Below, in pieces: positions 7,412 to 15,678 of a stretch of DNA of 64,000 nucleotides; positions within the stretch are counted from its first letter, which is position 1, and every line of letters begins with the position of its first letter. The position numbers and the translations under genes are program-made. This DNA is from Cellulophaga sp. L1A9 (GTDB lineage Bacteria > Bacteroidota > Bacteroidia > Flavobacteriales > Flavobacteriaceae), in the NCBI RefSeq assembly GCF_009797025.1, contig NZ_CP047027.1, forward strand, positions 1,860,001 to 1,924,000, given 5' to 3'. The notes beneath the pieces are model-generated. The model saw nothing but the letters and a program-made list of their open reading frames with translations, was not told the DNA's origin and did not search any database.

Positions 7412-8488
7412 ATGACCAAACTACTACTCTTATCTTTTTTAGCCTTATCCATTGGTATTTCTCAAACAATTATGGGGCAAGAAATAGATTCCACCGCTTT
7501 AAAGCAACTAGAATTTATTAAAAAAGTAACCTATGGTATGGGGCATGATCTCTTTAAAACAAGAGAACTTTCCTATAAAATAAAAGAGGACTACATGGCT
7601 CCTTGGGATAAGTTATCCAATAGCAGCATGGAAAATTTGGCTACGGGTTTAGATACTATAATTTCTAATGGGTCTATTGTTGTAGAGAAAGGTCATTTTG
7701 AGGAAATTAATGTGGTCTTTAGCTCTAAAGTAGAAGGTATCGAAAATCTTGACGACATCTTTACCATAGAATTAATGGACTATACCTTATTCGATGCAAA
7801 TAAAAACCCGATACGTCTAAAGGAAAGCGCACGAACTAATTTTGGTGCTATATCTAATTCAGGAATCAAAAATGGTCAACAGTTTTTATACAACTACAGA
7901 ACCATTAGAAGCGCTTTCGAGATAGAATCAAAAAAAGATACTCTTGGTATTTCAGGAACCATACAATTAAGGGCAAGCTTTCTTTCTGGGTATGACAAAG
8001 TAGTAATCACCCCAAAAGATATTGGCAAAAAATTTACTATAGGTCTTAAAAAATATGAGGTTCTAAATGTTTTCAACAATATTATAATCTTAAAACCTGA
8101 TTCGGAAAATGAAAATCTTGATCGCAATTTTAAGATTGTAAACCTCAATGCTAAGGGTGATGAAATTGGACAAATAGCCTATTTTGATCTGCTGAAAATG
8201 AATGAAGGAAAAGATAAGCCTATTGAAATGATTGGCGTAGGAACACAAACCATTTCAGAAAAAATTTACAAGATATTTTCTGAAAATCCGACTATTTCAA
8301 AAGAGGAATTTGATAGTATCATTGACCCGATTGCAAAAAAAATATTTAGTGCTAAAGATATTAGAGCCGAAAGAGAAAAGCAATTTGGCGAAACATATAT
8401 TGCGATAACAAATGCCGGACCTGTAGAAAACTGTTATCTCTATCTTGAAAAAAGGGAACTTAAAAGAGCGTTCGAAAAAGAATTCTAA
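7412..8488 (+). CDS. Secreted hypothetical protein, 358 aa
   Basis: The start chosen is ATG 7412, which gives a clear signal peptide (KLLLLSFLALSIGISQ, cleavage probably near the following GQE). The upstream in-frame ATG at 7364 would bury it. The mature protein is mixed alpha/beta and has no recognised domain. The first half contains a beta-rich region. The C-terminal part has a helical segment followed by a Cys-containing end (PVENCYLYLEKRELKRA). The upstream gap contains CAGTAGGTTGGC, a word also found in the 272 bp repeats. Confidence 0.6.
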   Translation: MTKLLLLSFLALSIGISQTIMGQEIDSTALKQLEFIKKVTYGMGHDLFKTRELSYKIKEDYMAPWDKLSNSSMENLATGLDTIISNGSIVVEKGHFEEINVVFSSKVEGIENLDDIFTIELMDYTLFDANKNPIRLKESARTNFGAISNSGIKNGQQFLYNYRTIRSAFEIESKKDTLGISGTIQLRASFLSGYDKVVITPKDIGKKFTIGLKKYEVLNVFNNIIILKPDSENENLDRNFKIVNLNAKGDEIGQIAYFDLLKMNEGKDKPIEMIGVGTQTISEKIYKIFSENPTISKEEFDSIIDPIAKKIFSAKDIRAEREKQFGETYIAITNAGPVENCYLYLEKRELKRAFEKEF

Positions 8489-8544
8489 TACACATGATCT
8501 TTACCTAATACGGACCTAAAGGCTTAAAAAGTATGGTCTGCATA

Positions 8545-8558
8545 TACCCAATTGGGTA
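8545..8558. other. 14-bp perfect palindrome
   Basis: TACCCAATTGGGTA is a perfect palindrome in the 169 bp gap between the secreted protein and the next gene. It could be an operator. No terminator T-run follows. Confidence 0.3.
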
Positions 8559-8657
8559 CAAGCAGATTTATCATAGGGCTTTAGAGAAGCTCCCATTTTT
8601 TTTTAATAGAACTTATAGTGGCAAACAATTACAAGTAAAAGACTCCGTTTTAAAATC

Positions 8658-9032
8658 ATGAAACCCCATAAAATAGCCCTTTTAGATAACTACCAGCTCT
8701 ATCAATTGCTACAAAACCAAGCCATTGATACCCGTACCCTAGCAGCACTCAAAAAAGAATATGCTTCGCGTAAATTATCGGGATATGAACAAGAGCGATT
8801 GGCACAAAAATATGCCGCTGTCCATACGGATGTTAATACGGCTTTAGAAAAAAAACCTTGGAGCCCTATTTTAACAGGCTTTGCCTATAACAAGCATTTT
8901 AGGTACATCGCCTTCTTAAAAGTGCATGGACGTAAACAAGAAGCTAAGCAACACCTACTAGAACTCTATCTAGGTCTTGCGCTCTACTTTTTAGGGTTTA
9001 TTGCTTTCCTGTTACTCTTCCGCACGCTATAA
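8658..9032 (+). CDS. Hypothetical membrane-tail protein, intact paralogue
   Basis: 124 residues. The N-terminal 90 are helical and soluble, with the block LDNYQLYQLLQNQAIDTRTL. The C-terminus is one strong hydrophobic segment (about 103-121) followed by RTL, so it looks tail-anchored. A truncated relative with a similar leader lies at 10043-10168. The family is unknown. It is 58 bp upstream of an SH3-domain gene and may be cotranscribed with it. Confidence 0.6.
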   Translation: MKPHKIALLDNYQLYQLLQNQAIDTRTLAALKKEYASRKLSGYEQERLAQKYAAVHTDVNTALEKKPWSPILTGFAYNKHFRYIAFLKVHGRKQEAKQHLLELYLGLALYFLGFIAFLLLFRTL

Positions 9033-9090
9033 AAGCAGAAAACTGTATCTTATGATGCGCTAAAGGACACCAAATTTTAACCCACATTAT

Positions 9091-10008
9091 ATGAATAACC
9101 TGTACCTACTACTCTTTGTTTTTATTTTATGTGCTCCTTTTAAGCTACGGTCTCAACACCAACCCAAAGACAATCCCATCTATACCGTTGCTGCTAAAAA
9201 TGGCCTTACGGTTAGGAGTGAAGCTTCTATTCGTGGTGAAAAATTAGGAAAATTCCCTCCTGGAGAATATGTAGAATTGCTAGAAGATACGGGTACCTAT
9301 TTGTCGCTTACAGATCATGGCGTAGCCGTAAACGGAAACTGGTTTAAAGTAAAAACGATGCGTAATGCTTGGGACAACAAACCCATCTTAACCGGTTATG
9401 TCTTTAGTGGGTATTTATTAAAAAATGAACACAAACCGTACAACCCTTCTGATGCGCTTACCACGGAAAAAACCACCTTAAAATTTGACAGTTTTGATCT
9501 TAGCTTTTATTTTTATGAAACGGAGAAGGGCTCTGAAACTTCTACTACCATAAAGAAAGATACCCTGTTTATGTATGAAGCGGTATTTAATGATTTAGGA
9601 GACCGGTTACTTTATATTGAACCGAAGGTAAACACCACTAAAATTGAATTGTTCTATACGTTTAAAGAATCGGTTTGGGAATATAATTTTGATGCATCAA
9701 AATCAAAAGAAAAATATGCTTGGGAGGGGTATGGCCCTTTTAAAGAACTACCACTCACAAGAAATATGGCCTTATTTCCTCAAATAGGGTATGATGAAGT
9801 TGAAACCTCTAGGCAGGTAAATTTAAAATTAAATGATACGCTGGTGCATTACCCAGGAGAAATGGGAGGCACTACAGCGACGATGAGCTACCAAGGAAGA
9901 CCTTTAGTGCATTTTATTGCTGATGCTCTTTTAAAGATAGTATTACACCATAGCAATGGTACTACAGAAATTAAATACGTAAATATTACCTTGTCTTACG
10001 GTTGCTAA
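9091..10008 (+). CDS. Secreted SH3-type domain protein
   Basis: 305 residues with a signal peptide (about 1-21). A bacterial SH3 domain follows (about 30-105), recognisable by NGLTVRSEASIRGEKLGKFPPG and the closing GYVFSGYLL. Such domains usually bind cell-wall peptides or act as targeting modules. The remaining 200 residues form a beta-rich region with no recognised catalytic motif. The gene lies between the intact and truncated copies of the tail-anchored family. Confidence 0.7.
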   Translation: MNNLYLLLFVFILCAPFKLRSQHQPKDNPIYTVAAKNGLTVRSEASIRGEKLGKFPPGEYVELLEDTGTYLSLTDHGVAVNGNWFKVKTMRNAWDNKPILTGYVFSGYLLKNEHKPYNPSDALTTEKTTLKFDSFDLSFYFYETEKGSETSTTIKKDTLFMYEAVFNDLGDRLLYIEPKVNTTKIELFYTFKESVWEYNFDASKSKEKYAWEGYGPFKELPLTRNMALFPQIGYDEVETSRQVNLKLNDTLVHYPGEMGGTTATMSYQGRPLVHFIADALLKIVLHHSNGTTEIKYVNITLSYGC

Positions 10009-10042
10009 ACCATTTACAAGAACAAGACATCGTTTTAAAGTC

Positions 10043-10168
10043 ATGGATACCCCTAAAATTAATCGCTTAGACAACTACCATCTGTATCAATTACTACAAA
10101 ACACTTTAATTGATGCCACTACCCTAGCGGCGCTAAAAAAAGAATATGTTTTGAATTTAAATTCTTGA
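10043..10168 (+). pseudogene. Truncated paralogue of the 8658-9032 gene
   Basis: ATG 10043 opens 41 codons. The first 35 align clearly with the N-terminus of the protein at 8658 (LDNYHLYQLLQNTLIDATTLAALKKEYV against the equivalent stretch). The frame then departs into NLNS and stops. The leader is also alike: TTACAAG followed by CGTTTTAAA and TC before the ATG, as at 8627-8657. The copy was therefore cut about 40 bp before the 3' end of the minus-strand rhomboid gene. This looks like a recombination scar. Confidence 0.65.
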
Positions 10169-10212
10169 TTATTTTTTAAGACACTTTAACCTTGTTGTTG
10201 GTTACTAACGTT

Positions 10213-10746
10213 TCAGCGTCTATTTTTTGTAAGTATAAATGCTATTAAAACACCTGATATAGCACCAAAAAGATGACCTTCCCATGATATGTAACTTTCT
10301 AAAGATGGAAATATTCCCCAAATTAAACCCCAATAAACTAACGTAACAGCAATAGAGACGAGGATAGGTATGAATTTTTTTTCTAAAAAACCATTTACAA
10401 TTAAAAATGCTACAAGACCATATATGAGGCCACTAGCCCCAATATGATTTCCGTTTCTTGCAAATATCCAAACAAGTATTCCGCCAACTATAATTGTAAA
10501 TAAAACTACAGATGTTGCTTTTTTAGGGTAAAAATAATTTAGGGTTGTAAGTAATATAATTAGGGGTGCTGTATTTGAAATTAAATGCGAAATACCACCA
10601 TGTAAAAAAGGCGATGTAATAATACCAATAAGTCCATTTACAGTACGGGGGACGATACCAAAATTAGCAATGGGTGTAAAAAGACTAATCCCATAAACGA
10701 TGTAAATAAATAGAACAAATATGATACTGTTTTTAATCGGAATCAT
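10213..10746 (-). CDS. Rhomboid intramembrane serine protease
   Basis: 177 residues with six membrane segments, the compact bacterial rhomboid layout. The GASG motif carries the likely nucleophile Ser105. His158 in EGHLFG is the partner. The HxxxN pair is His54 and Asn58 (HLISN), which stabilises the oxyanion in this family. Rhomboids cleave membrane-spanning substrates within the bilayer. The start codon overlaps the last 4 bp of the ion-channel gene (10743-10746), so the two are translationally coupled. It is the last gene of the module running down from 18375. Confidence 0.9.
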   Translation of the reverse strand: MIPIKNSIIFVLFIYIVYGISLFTPIANFGIVPRTVNGLIGIITSPFLHGGISHLISNTAPLIILLTTLNYFYPKKATSVVLFTIIVGGILVWIFARNGNHIGASGLIYGLVAFLIVNGFLEKKFIPILVSIAVTLVYWGLIWGIFPSLESYISWEGHLFGAISGVLIAFILTKNRR

Positions 10747-11516
10747 ATATCAATACTTTTCCCGCAATGTGGGCAGTTACACTCTTTGCTTTTCTTTTTA
10801 GTTTGAATTCTGCTAATAAAGGCAGAACTAATGATACCTGTAGGAAGCGCAACAAAACCAATACCTATTAAGGCAATAACACCACTTAGTAATTTACCCA
10901 AACCTGTAACTGGGTAAACGTCTCCATAACCAACCGTAGTTAATGTAGCTATTGACCACCAAAAGGCATCTCCAATATTTGAAAATTGCTCTGGTTGATC
11001 ATCATGCTCTATATAAAACATTAATGTAGATGATAAAATCATCAACACAAAAGTTACAAAAATTGTAATGGTTAGTTCGGCTTTTGTTTCTTTAAAAATG
11101 TATTGGATAGTTTTTAAAGAACTTGAATACCTGCCAAGTTTGAAAATTCTAAGTAATCTAAATAAACGAAGAATTCTAATAACCCTTAAATCAAAAGGAA
11201 AAATAAAGGGCAAGTAAAAAGGGAGAATAGCCAGTAAATCAATAATTCCGCTGGTAGAAAAGGCAAAATTAAGCCGTTCTCTTTTATCTTCTTTTGTTTT
11301 GTCAGAAACCCAAATTCGTATAAAATATTCAAGAGTAAAAACAATAACAGAAAACAGTTCAAAAAAATAAAAAGCGAGACTAAATTTAGTTCTCAGTTCA
11401 TCATACGATTCAAGTATTAAAGCGAGTATGTTTAATACAATAAGCGCATAAATGAATTTGATGAAATACTGATTGTAATTAATAAAATCGCTTACTTTTT
11501 TTTTCATTTTATTCAA
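10743..11516 (-). CDS. Voltage-gated potassium channel (Kv-type)
   Basis: 257 residues with six membrane segments. S4 (about 111-129) has regularly spaced arginines (RVIRILRLFRLLRIFKLGR), the voltage sensor. The pore helix leads to TVGYGD at 194-199, the K+ selectivity filter. The C-terminal tail carries Cys246, Cys248 and Cys251 (CNCPHCG), which may bind zinc and is unusual for this class. It lies 35 bp after the AdoMet decarboxylase gene and overlaps the rhomboid gene. In the setting of a PspA gene it probably senses or sets membrane potential. That role is inference. Confidence 0.9.
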   Translation of the reverse strand: MNKMKKKVSDFINYNQYFIKFIYALIVLNILALILESYDELRTKFSLAFYFFELFSVIVFTLEYFIRIWVSDKTKEDKRERLNFAFSTSGIIDLLAILPFYLPFIFPFDLRVIRILRLFRLLRIFKLGRYSSSLKTIQYIFKETKAELTITIFVTFVLMILSSTLMFYIEHDDQPEQFSNIGDAFWWSIATLTTVGYGDVYPVTGLGKLLSGVIALIGIGFVALPTGIISSAFISRIQTKKKSKECNCPHCGKSIDI

Positions 11517-11551
11517 GTTTTTATGTAAAACATATTTTAAAAAAAAGTGTT

Positions 11552-11857
11552 TTACACTTCTTTATCCTCTATTTTATCAATAAACGATATTAGTTTTTCT
11601 TCGTTACAACTACTTAATTCAATATAACTTTTATTGCTTTCAGGAAAGGTGTGAACGGCTAAATGGCTTTCGGCTAGTAGCCAAAAACAAGTATATCCTT
11701 GCTCAGGAAAGTGGTGCTCATTAAAAAGAATAATGGTGAAACCAGCTTGCTTTAGCAATTTGCTGTATACTTTTTTTAACTCTTCGGGATCTGTACAAGT
11801 AGACCAAAAGTTATGGTTGTATATATTTGCTTCTGTATGTTTATAATTTGTATTCAT
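11552..11857 (-). CDS. speD: S-adenosylmethionine decarboxylase proenzyme
   Basis: Start ATG 11857 (101 residues) lies 2 bp after the aminopropyltransferase stop. An in-frame start at 11875 would overlap it. The motif ESHLAVHTFPE carries the Glu63-Ser64 autocleavage site that yields the pyruvoyl cofactor. His69 and Cys84 fall at the spacing expected from the Thermotoga enzyme (Ser63, His68, Cys83). The enzyme makes decarboxylated AdoMet, the aminopropyl donor used by the adjacent gene. Residues and spacing are directly seen. Activity is inferred from the family. Confidence 0.88.
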   Translation of the reverse strand: MNTNYKHTEANIYNHNFWSTCTDPEELKKVYSKLLKQAGFTIILFNEHHFPEQGYTCFWLLAESHLAVHTFPESNKSYIELSSCNEEKLISFIDKIEDKEV

Positions 11858-11859
11858 AT

Positions 11860-13416
11860 TTAGTATAAATCCCAATTACCATCTAAATAATACTGATATA
11901 AAACAGGGTTGTGTACTTTATTAACTTCAATACTATCATTTAATTTGAAAAAATCTTTACCAAATGATGTTATTAATTGCATAGCCTCATTATTTATCCA
12001 GTTTGTTTGAACATTTTTAAATTGAATATTTTGAATTTTCTGTTTTAATTGCTCAGAAGTTATCGTTGTGTTTTTTGTTCCAAGAACCCAACCCCATTCT
12101 CCCATAGAAATTACTTGGTTGTGTAATCTTACGGTTGTAAAACCTGCAGATTTTAATGTTTCATCAATACAACTAAAAGCTTTTGTTGCAAAATATGGAC
12201 TGCCCGCTTGTGTAATAATTAAGCCATTAGGCCTAAGTTTTCTGTAACAAAGCGAATAAAACTCATGAGAGTACAACCTACCTAGTTCTATGTTTCTTGG
12301 GTCAGGCAAATCGGCAATAATGACATCATAAAAGTCAGTAACATTTTGCTCTAAATGTATGTAGGCATCTTTATTGTAAATCTGTAATTTTTTACTGTTC
12401 ATGCTACCTTGGTTGATATTTATTAACACAGGGTGATTGGTTCCTAAATCTGTCATTTTCGGATCTAGATCAACCATATCTATTTTTTCAACACTTGGGT
12501 ATTTTAAAATTTCTCTAACCGCACAACCATCGCCACCACCAAGTATTAGTATACGTTGCGGATTTGGGTGTAATTGCATGATTGGGTGCACCAAAGGTTC
12601 ATGATACATTTTTTCATCAATAGAACAGAATTGTAAGTTACCGTTTAAATATAGCCAATGTTCATCTTTCCATTCGGTTAAAACGATATTCTGATATTTA
12701 GTTTGCTCGGAATAGACAATTTTATCTTTATATTTTTTTTGCTCTCCCCATTGTATGATAGGTTCTGTAAAAGCAATACCGGTAATTAAAATACCGAATA
12801 CAATGGTTAACACTGCTTTTAATTGTACTATCTGTCGCTTTTTAATTTTATCTTTAAAACGATAAAAAACAATTAACGCGACTAAAAAATTGATAATTCC
12901 AAGGACAAATGGGGTATAAGACAATCCTAAAATAGGCAAGCCTATAAATGCAAAAAATACACCTCCGATAAGGCTTCCGTAATAGTCTTTTTCTAATATA
13001 GAAGAAATGTTACTTTTTAAATCTTCGTACTCTTTATTAATTCTTACTACTAACGGAATTTCTAATCCAATTAATAACCCAATTAGCATACATAAAGAAT
13101 AAATAACAATGCCGTAATATTCACTTACAGCGGCAAGTGTATATACCAGTACAGACGAGAATGCTACGATTAAAGATAATGAAGCTTCTAAAATTAGAAA
13201 ATTCTGAATTAAATTTTTCGTAATTAACTTACTTAACCGACTACCTAAGCCCATGCAAAATAGCATAAGAGATACAATCATTGTCCATTGAAAAATTGAA
13301 TTTCCAATAAAATAAGTAGCTAATGTAGATAGGGTGTATTCAGCTACAATCCCTGCAAAGCCTGTTGCAAAAATTGCTGCTTTTAATATGAAAGAGTTTT
13401 TTTTTAGATACTCCAT
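11860..13416 (-). CDS. Membrane-anchored aminopropyltransferase (spermidine synthase-like)
   Basis: 518 residues. The N-terminal ~220 form about seven membrane segments. The C-terminal ~295 are a spermidine synthase fold: GGGDG at 293-297, DLDP at 316-319, and ADLPDP at 368-373 supplying the catalytic aspartates. It would transfer an aminopropyl group from decarboxylated AdoMet to a polyamine at the membrane. The start overlaps the end of the DUF350 gene by 13 bp, and speD follows after 2 bp. This is the membrane-fused form known from PspA/DUF350 neighbourhoods. The true acceptor is unknown and may be a peptide rather than a free diamine. Confidence 0.88.
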   Translation of the reverse strand: MEYLKKNSFILKAAIFATGFAGIVAEYTLSTLATYFIGNSIFQWTMIVSLMLFCMGLGSRLSKLITKNLIQNFLILEASLSLIVAFSSVLVYTLAAVSEYYGIVIYSLCMLIGLLIGLEIPLVVRINKEYEDLKSNISSILEKDYYGSLIGGVFFAFIGLPILGLSYTPFVLGIINFLVALIVFYRFKDKIKKRQIVQLKAVLTIVFGILITGIAFTEPIIQWGEQKKYKDKIVYSEQTKYQNIVLTEWKDEHWLYLNGNLQFCSIDEKMYHEPLVHPIMQLHPNPQRILILGGGDGCAVREILKYPSVEKIDMVDLDPKMTDLGTNHPVLININQGSMNSKKLQIYNKDAYIHLEQNVTDFYDVIIADLPDPRNIELGRLYSHEFYSLCYRKLRPNGLIITQAGSPYFATKAFSCIDETLKSAGFTTVRLHNQVISMGEWGWVLGTKNTTITSEQLKQKIQNIQFKNVQTNWINNEAMQLITSFGKDFFKLNDSIEVNKVHNPVLYQYYLDGNWDLY

Positions 13417-14273
13417 GTAATTAATATAGCAGAAGCAACATAAGCAAAGGCTTCAATTAACCCTGCACCGACATTTGGTTTTTCTTGATTGATAATTTCA
13501 TCCGTAAGTTTTCTTCCTGGTAATAAAACTTTATCAGTGAAAATACGCATTATAGGTAGTAGAATGCAACCTATTACAGTTTGCAGTGTAATATCAATTA
13601 ATGTTGTTGTCCAATCTACAAAAGGATCTAAAATAGCATTCATGGTAATAATACCAATGGCTAATATTGCTCCAGAAAAACTTATTCCAGCCGCAACATT
13701 ATCCTTTTCTACTTCGTCATGTATGCTATAACCCATCCATGCGATAAATATTTTAGAAGCAATAATTAAAACAACATTACCGATAACCCAGTATATAAAA
13801 AATGTTGAAAGCCCTTCAATTAATGTTTCAGATTCTCCGACTAACGCACCATATAAAATAAGTCCGTTTGCAATATAAATAGCAGCTTCAATAACCCCTG
13901 AACCTTCATTTTTATCAGTAATTATTTCTTTCTTTAAATCAAATTTATTTAGAATTACTTTATTACTAATCCAAGCAGCTAATAATAGCAATAAAATAGC
14001 AAAAATTCCATAAATGAAAATGTGCTGAATATCAGTAATAAAGTCAAAACTCTCCCCTACAATAGCCCCACCAATAGCGATAATTAAAGCAGCAAAATAA
14101 CCCACATAAGAAAGGATGAAAGCAAAGTTATCTTTCTCAACCAGTTCTTCCTGAATATTAATACTTGGGTGTAAAAGTTTATAAGCTAATTTACCAATAA
14201 TAAAAATGATAAATCCACTTAAGATGTACCCCAATGAATGTGATAAATCTAAAATATCTATGTATTTGTCCAT
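13404..14273 (-). CDS. DUF350 membrane protein, duplicated domain (YjfL-like)
   Basis: 289 residues with eight membrane segments arranged as two similar halves (about 1-140 and 141-289). Each half has a conserved acidic or basic loop before a G-rich helix, as in DUF350. E. coli YjfL is a single-unit relative. The family is linked by genome context to PspA-type proteins and polyamine enzymes. Its biochemical role is unknown. Spacing is 23 bp after the lipoprotein gene, and it overlaps the aminopropyltransferase start. Confidence 0.85.
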   Translation of the reverse strand: MDKYIDILDLSHSLGYILSGFIIFIIGKLAYKLLHPSINIQEELVEKDNFAFILSYVGYFAALIIAIGGAIVGESFDFITDIQHIFIYGIFAILLLLLAAWISNKVILNKFDLKKEIITDKNEGSGVIEAAIYIANGLILYGALVGESETLIEGLSTFFIYWVIGNVVLIIASKIFIAWMGYSIHDEVEKDNVAAGISFSGAILAIGIITMNAILDPFVDWTTTLIDITLQTVIGCILLPIMRIFTDKVLLPGRKLTDEIINQEKPNVGAGLIEAFAYVASAILITWSI

Positions 14274-14296
14274 GTTTTTCTAGCGTTTTGTGCGTA

Positions 14297-15094
14297 TTAT
14301 TTTCCGAAACCTCCGCTTCGAGAGCGAGAAGAACTTGAATTACTATACCTGTTTGTGTTTCTTGACGTTTGGCTTGAGCCATTGTAACTTTTACTTGAGC
14401 TGTAGCCTTTAGATTTTAAAGCAGAAGAGCTTCTGGTTACATTAGTTCTAACCTTGTCTTTAAATGTTTTAGGTTTTGAGTTCCAGTTCGAGTTTGCATT
14501 TTTATACGTAGAAGTACCAAAATTTTTATTTCTACCATAATAGCTACTTCTTCTGTAATGATTAGTTCTGTAATAATCATAATCGTTTCTGTAGTATCTA
14601 TGGCTAGGACCATAAAAAAGAGAGCTCATAAAATGGTATTGTCCATAAAAAGCCCAGAAAGAACTACCATTGCTATGTGTTTGCCAATGCCCATATTTTT
14701 CGTTACCTACATAATTGCTATACCCTGCAGGAGTAGATTGTTTATCTAAAACACCCTCTTTTTTAGATAATATAGTCATGCCTAAATCTTCCTGATAATC
14801 TTCAAAAGTAATGGCAGAAACTTCTTGCCATTCTGTTGTTTTTATATCAAAATCATCTTCAACAGCTTCTGTGGTGTTTTTAGCTTTTTCAATAATGATT
14901 TTATATTTATGATAATATTTATCAGTATCTTCTTTGTAATCCATATCAGCAAGAATTACACTGTAATTCTGAGTGTCAATATGTGTTGTAATAATGGTGT
15001 CTAGAGGAGATTTAAGGTACTTTTTACGCTCTTCTCCACAAGATACAATTAGCAGAAGCATACTTGTAAAAAGTATCGTTTTAAATAGTTTCAT
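14297..15094 (-). CDS. YjfM-like lipoprotein with Ser/Arg/Gly-rich tail
   Basis: 265 residues with a lipobox ending in VSC (Cys19). The first half is acidic, with a predicted beta sandwich. The middle has a Tyr/Arg-rich block (residues about 165-190: HRYYRNDYDYYRTNHYRR). The tail is dominated by Ser, Asn and Arg and ends in SRSGGFGK. This resembles the tail of YjfM/DUF1190-type proteins that accompany PspA and YjfL. The homology is by pattern and context. The basic low-complexity tail would suit modification or binding to acidic envelope polymers. Confidence 0.6.
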   Translation of the reverse strand: MKLFKTILFTSMLLLIVSCGEERKKYLKSPLDTIITTHIDTQNYSVILADMDYKEDTDKYYHKYKIIIEKAKNTTEAVEDDFDIKTTEWQEVSAITFEDYQEDLGMTILSKKEGVLDKQSTPAGYSNYVGNEKYGHWQTHSNGSSFWAFYGQYHFMSSLFYGPSHRYYRNDYDYYRTNHYRRSSYYGRNKNFGTSTYKNANSNWNSKPKTFKDKVRTNVTRSSSALKSKGYSSSKSYNGSSQTSRNTNRYSNSSSSRSRSGGFGK

Positions 15095-15123
15095 TGTAGT
15101 TGGTTTAAAATCAAATTTAATGT

Positions 15124-15675
15124 TTAATAATTGTCTGCAACCGGTAAAATGTTAGAAATTTCAATTTCTTTAATAATAATTCCCTTACTCACCTCAAATT
15201 CTTCGTCGTCATATTGCTCAATAGAAAGTGTTTTTTCTTCCTCTTCATCTAAGTAATTATATGAGACTAGTTCTTCCCAATTTGCGGCATCAATTTCTTT
15301 AGAATAACCAGGTGTTTTTTCGTCTAGGTAATACATAACACCTTTGTAATTTATTTTTTTTGGAGGCTTCTGGTTAGACTCCATATAATCACAAACATCT
15401 TCTCCTAGTTTTCTTAATTTTACTTTTTCCGATAAAGTTACAACCAAACCTCCATCATCTTCAATATGTAAAAACTTTTCAATAGTACCGTTTTTGATAA
15501 CAAATTCACGAGTAAAGTAACTATTCCCCCAATCGTATTCAAACAAAGCAGTAACGGTCCAAGTTTCTATACCATATTCAAAAATATAGCCTTTACCCAA
15601 ATCCCTAACGGTTATATTGGTAGGGTCGTAATGTCTTTCTTCCTTTTTTTTCTTTAAAAAATCAAATATTCCCAT
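15124..15675 (-). CDS. DUF4178 protein
   Basis: 183 residues, soluble and acidic. An N-terminal Lys-rich tail is followed by a domain with the pattern WTVTALFEYDWGNSYFTREFVIKNG and KYKGVMYYL-type strands, as in DUF4178. That family often accompanies PspA/YjfJ and YjfL genes and probably takes the place of DUF2491 in E. coli (YjfK). The start lies 3 bp after the helicase stop, so it is cotranscribed. No catalytic motif is visible. Confidence 0.75.
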   Translation of the reverse strand: MGIFDFLKKKKEERHYDPTNITVRDLGKGYIFEYGIETWTVTALFEYDWGNSYFTREFVIKNGTIEKFLHIEDDGGLVVTLSEKVKLRKLGEDVCDYMESNQKPPKKINYKGVMYYLDEKTPGYSKEIDAANWEELVSYNYLDEEEEKTLSIEQYDDEEFEVSKGIIIKEIEISNILPVADNY

Positions 15676-15678
15676 ATG

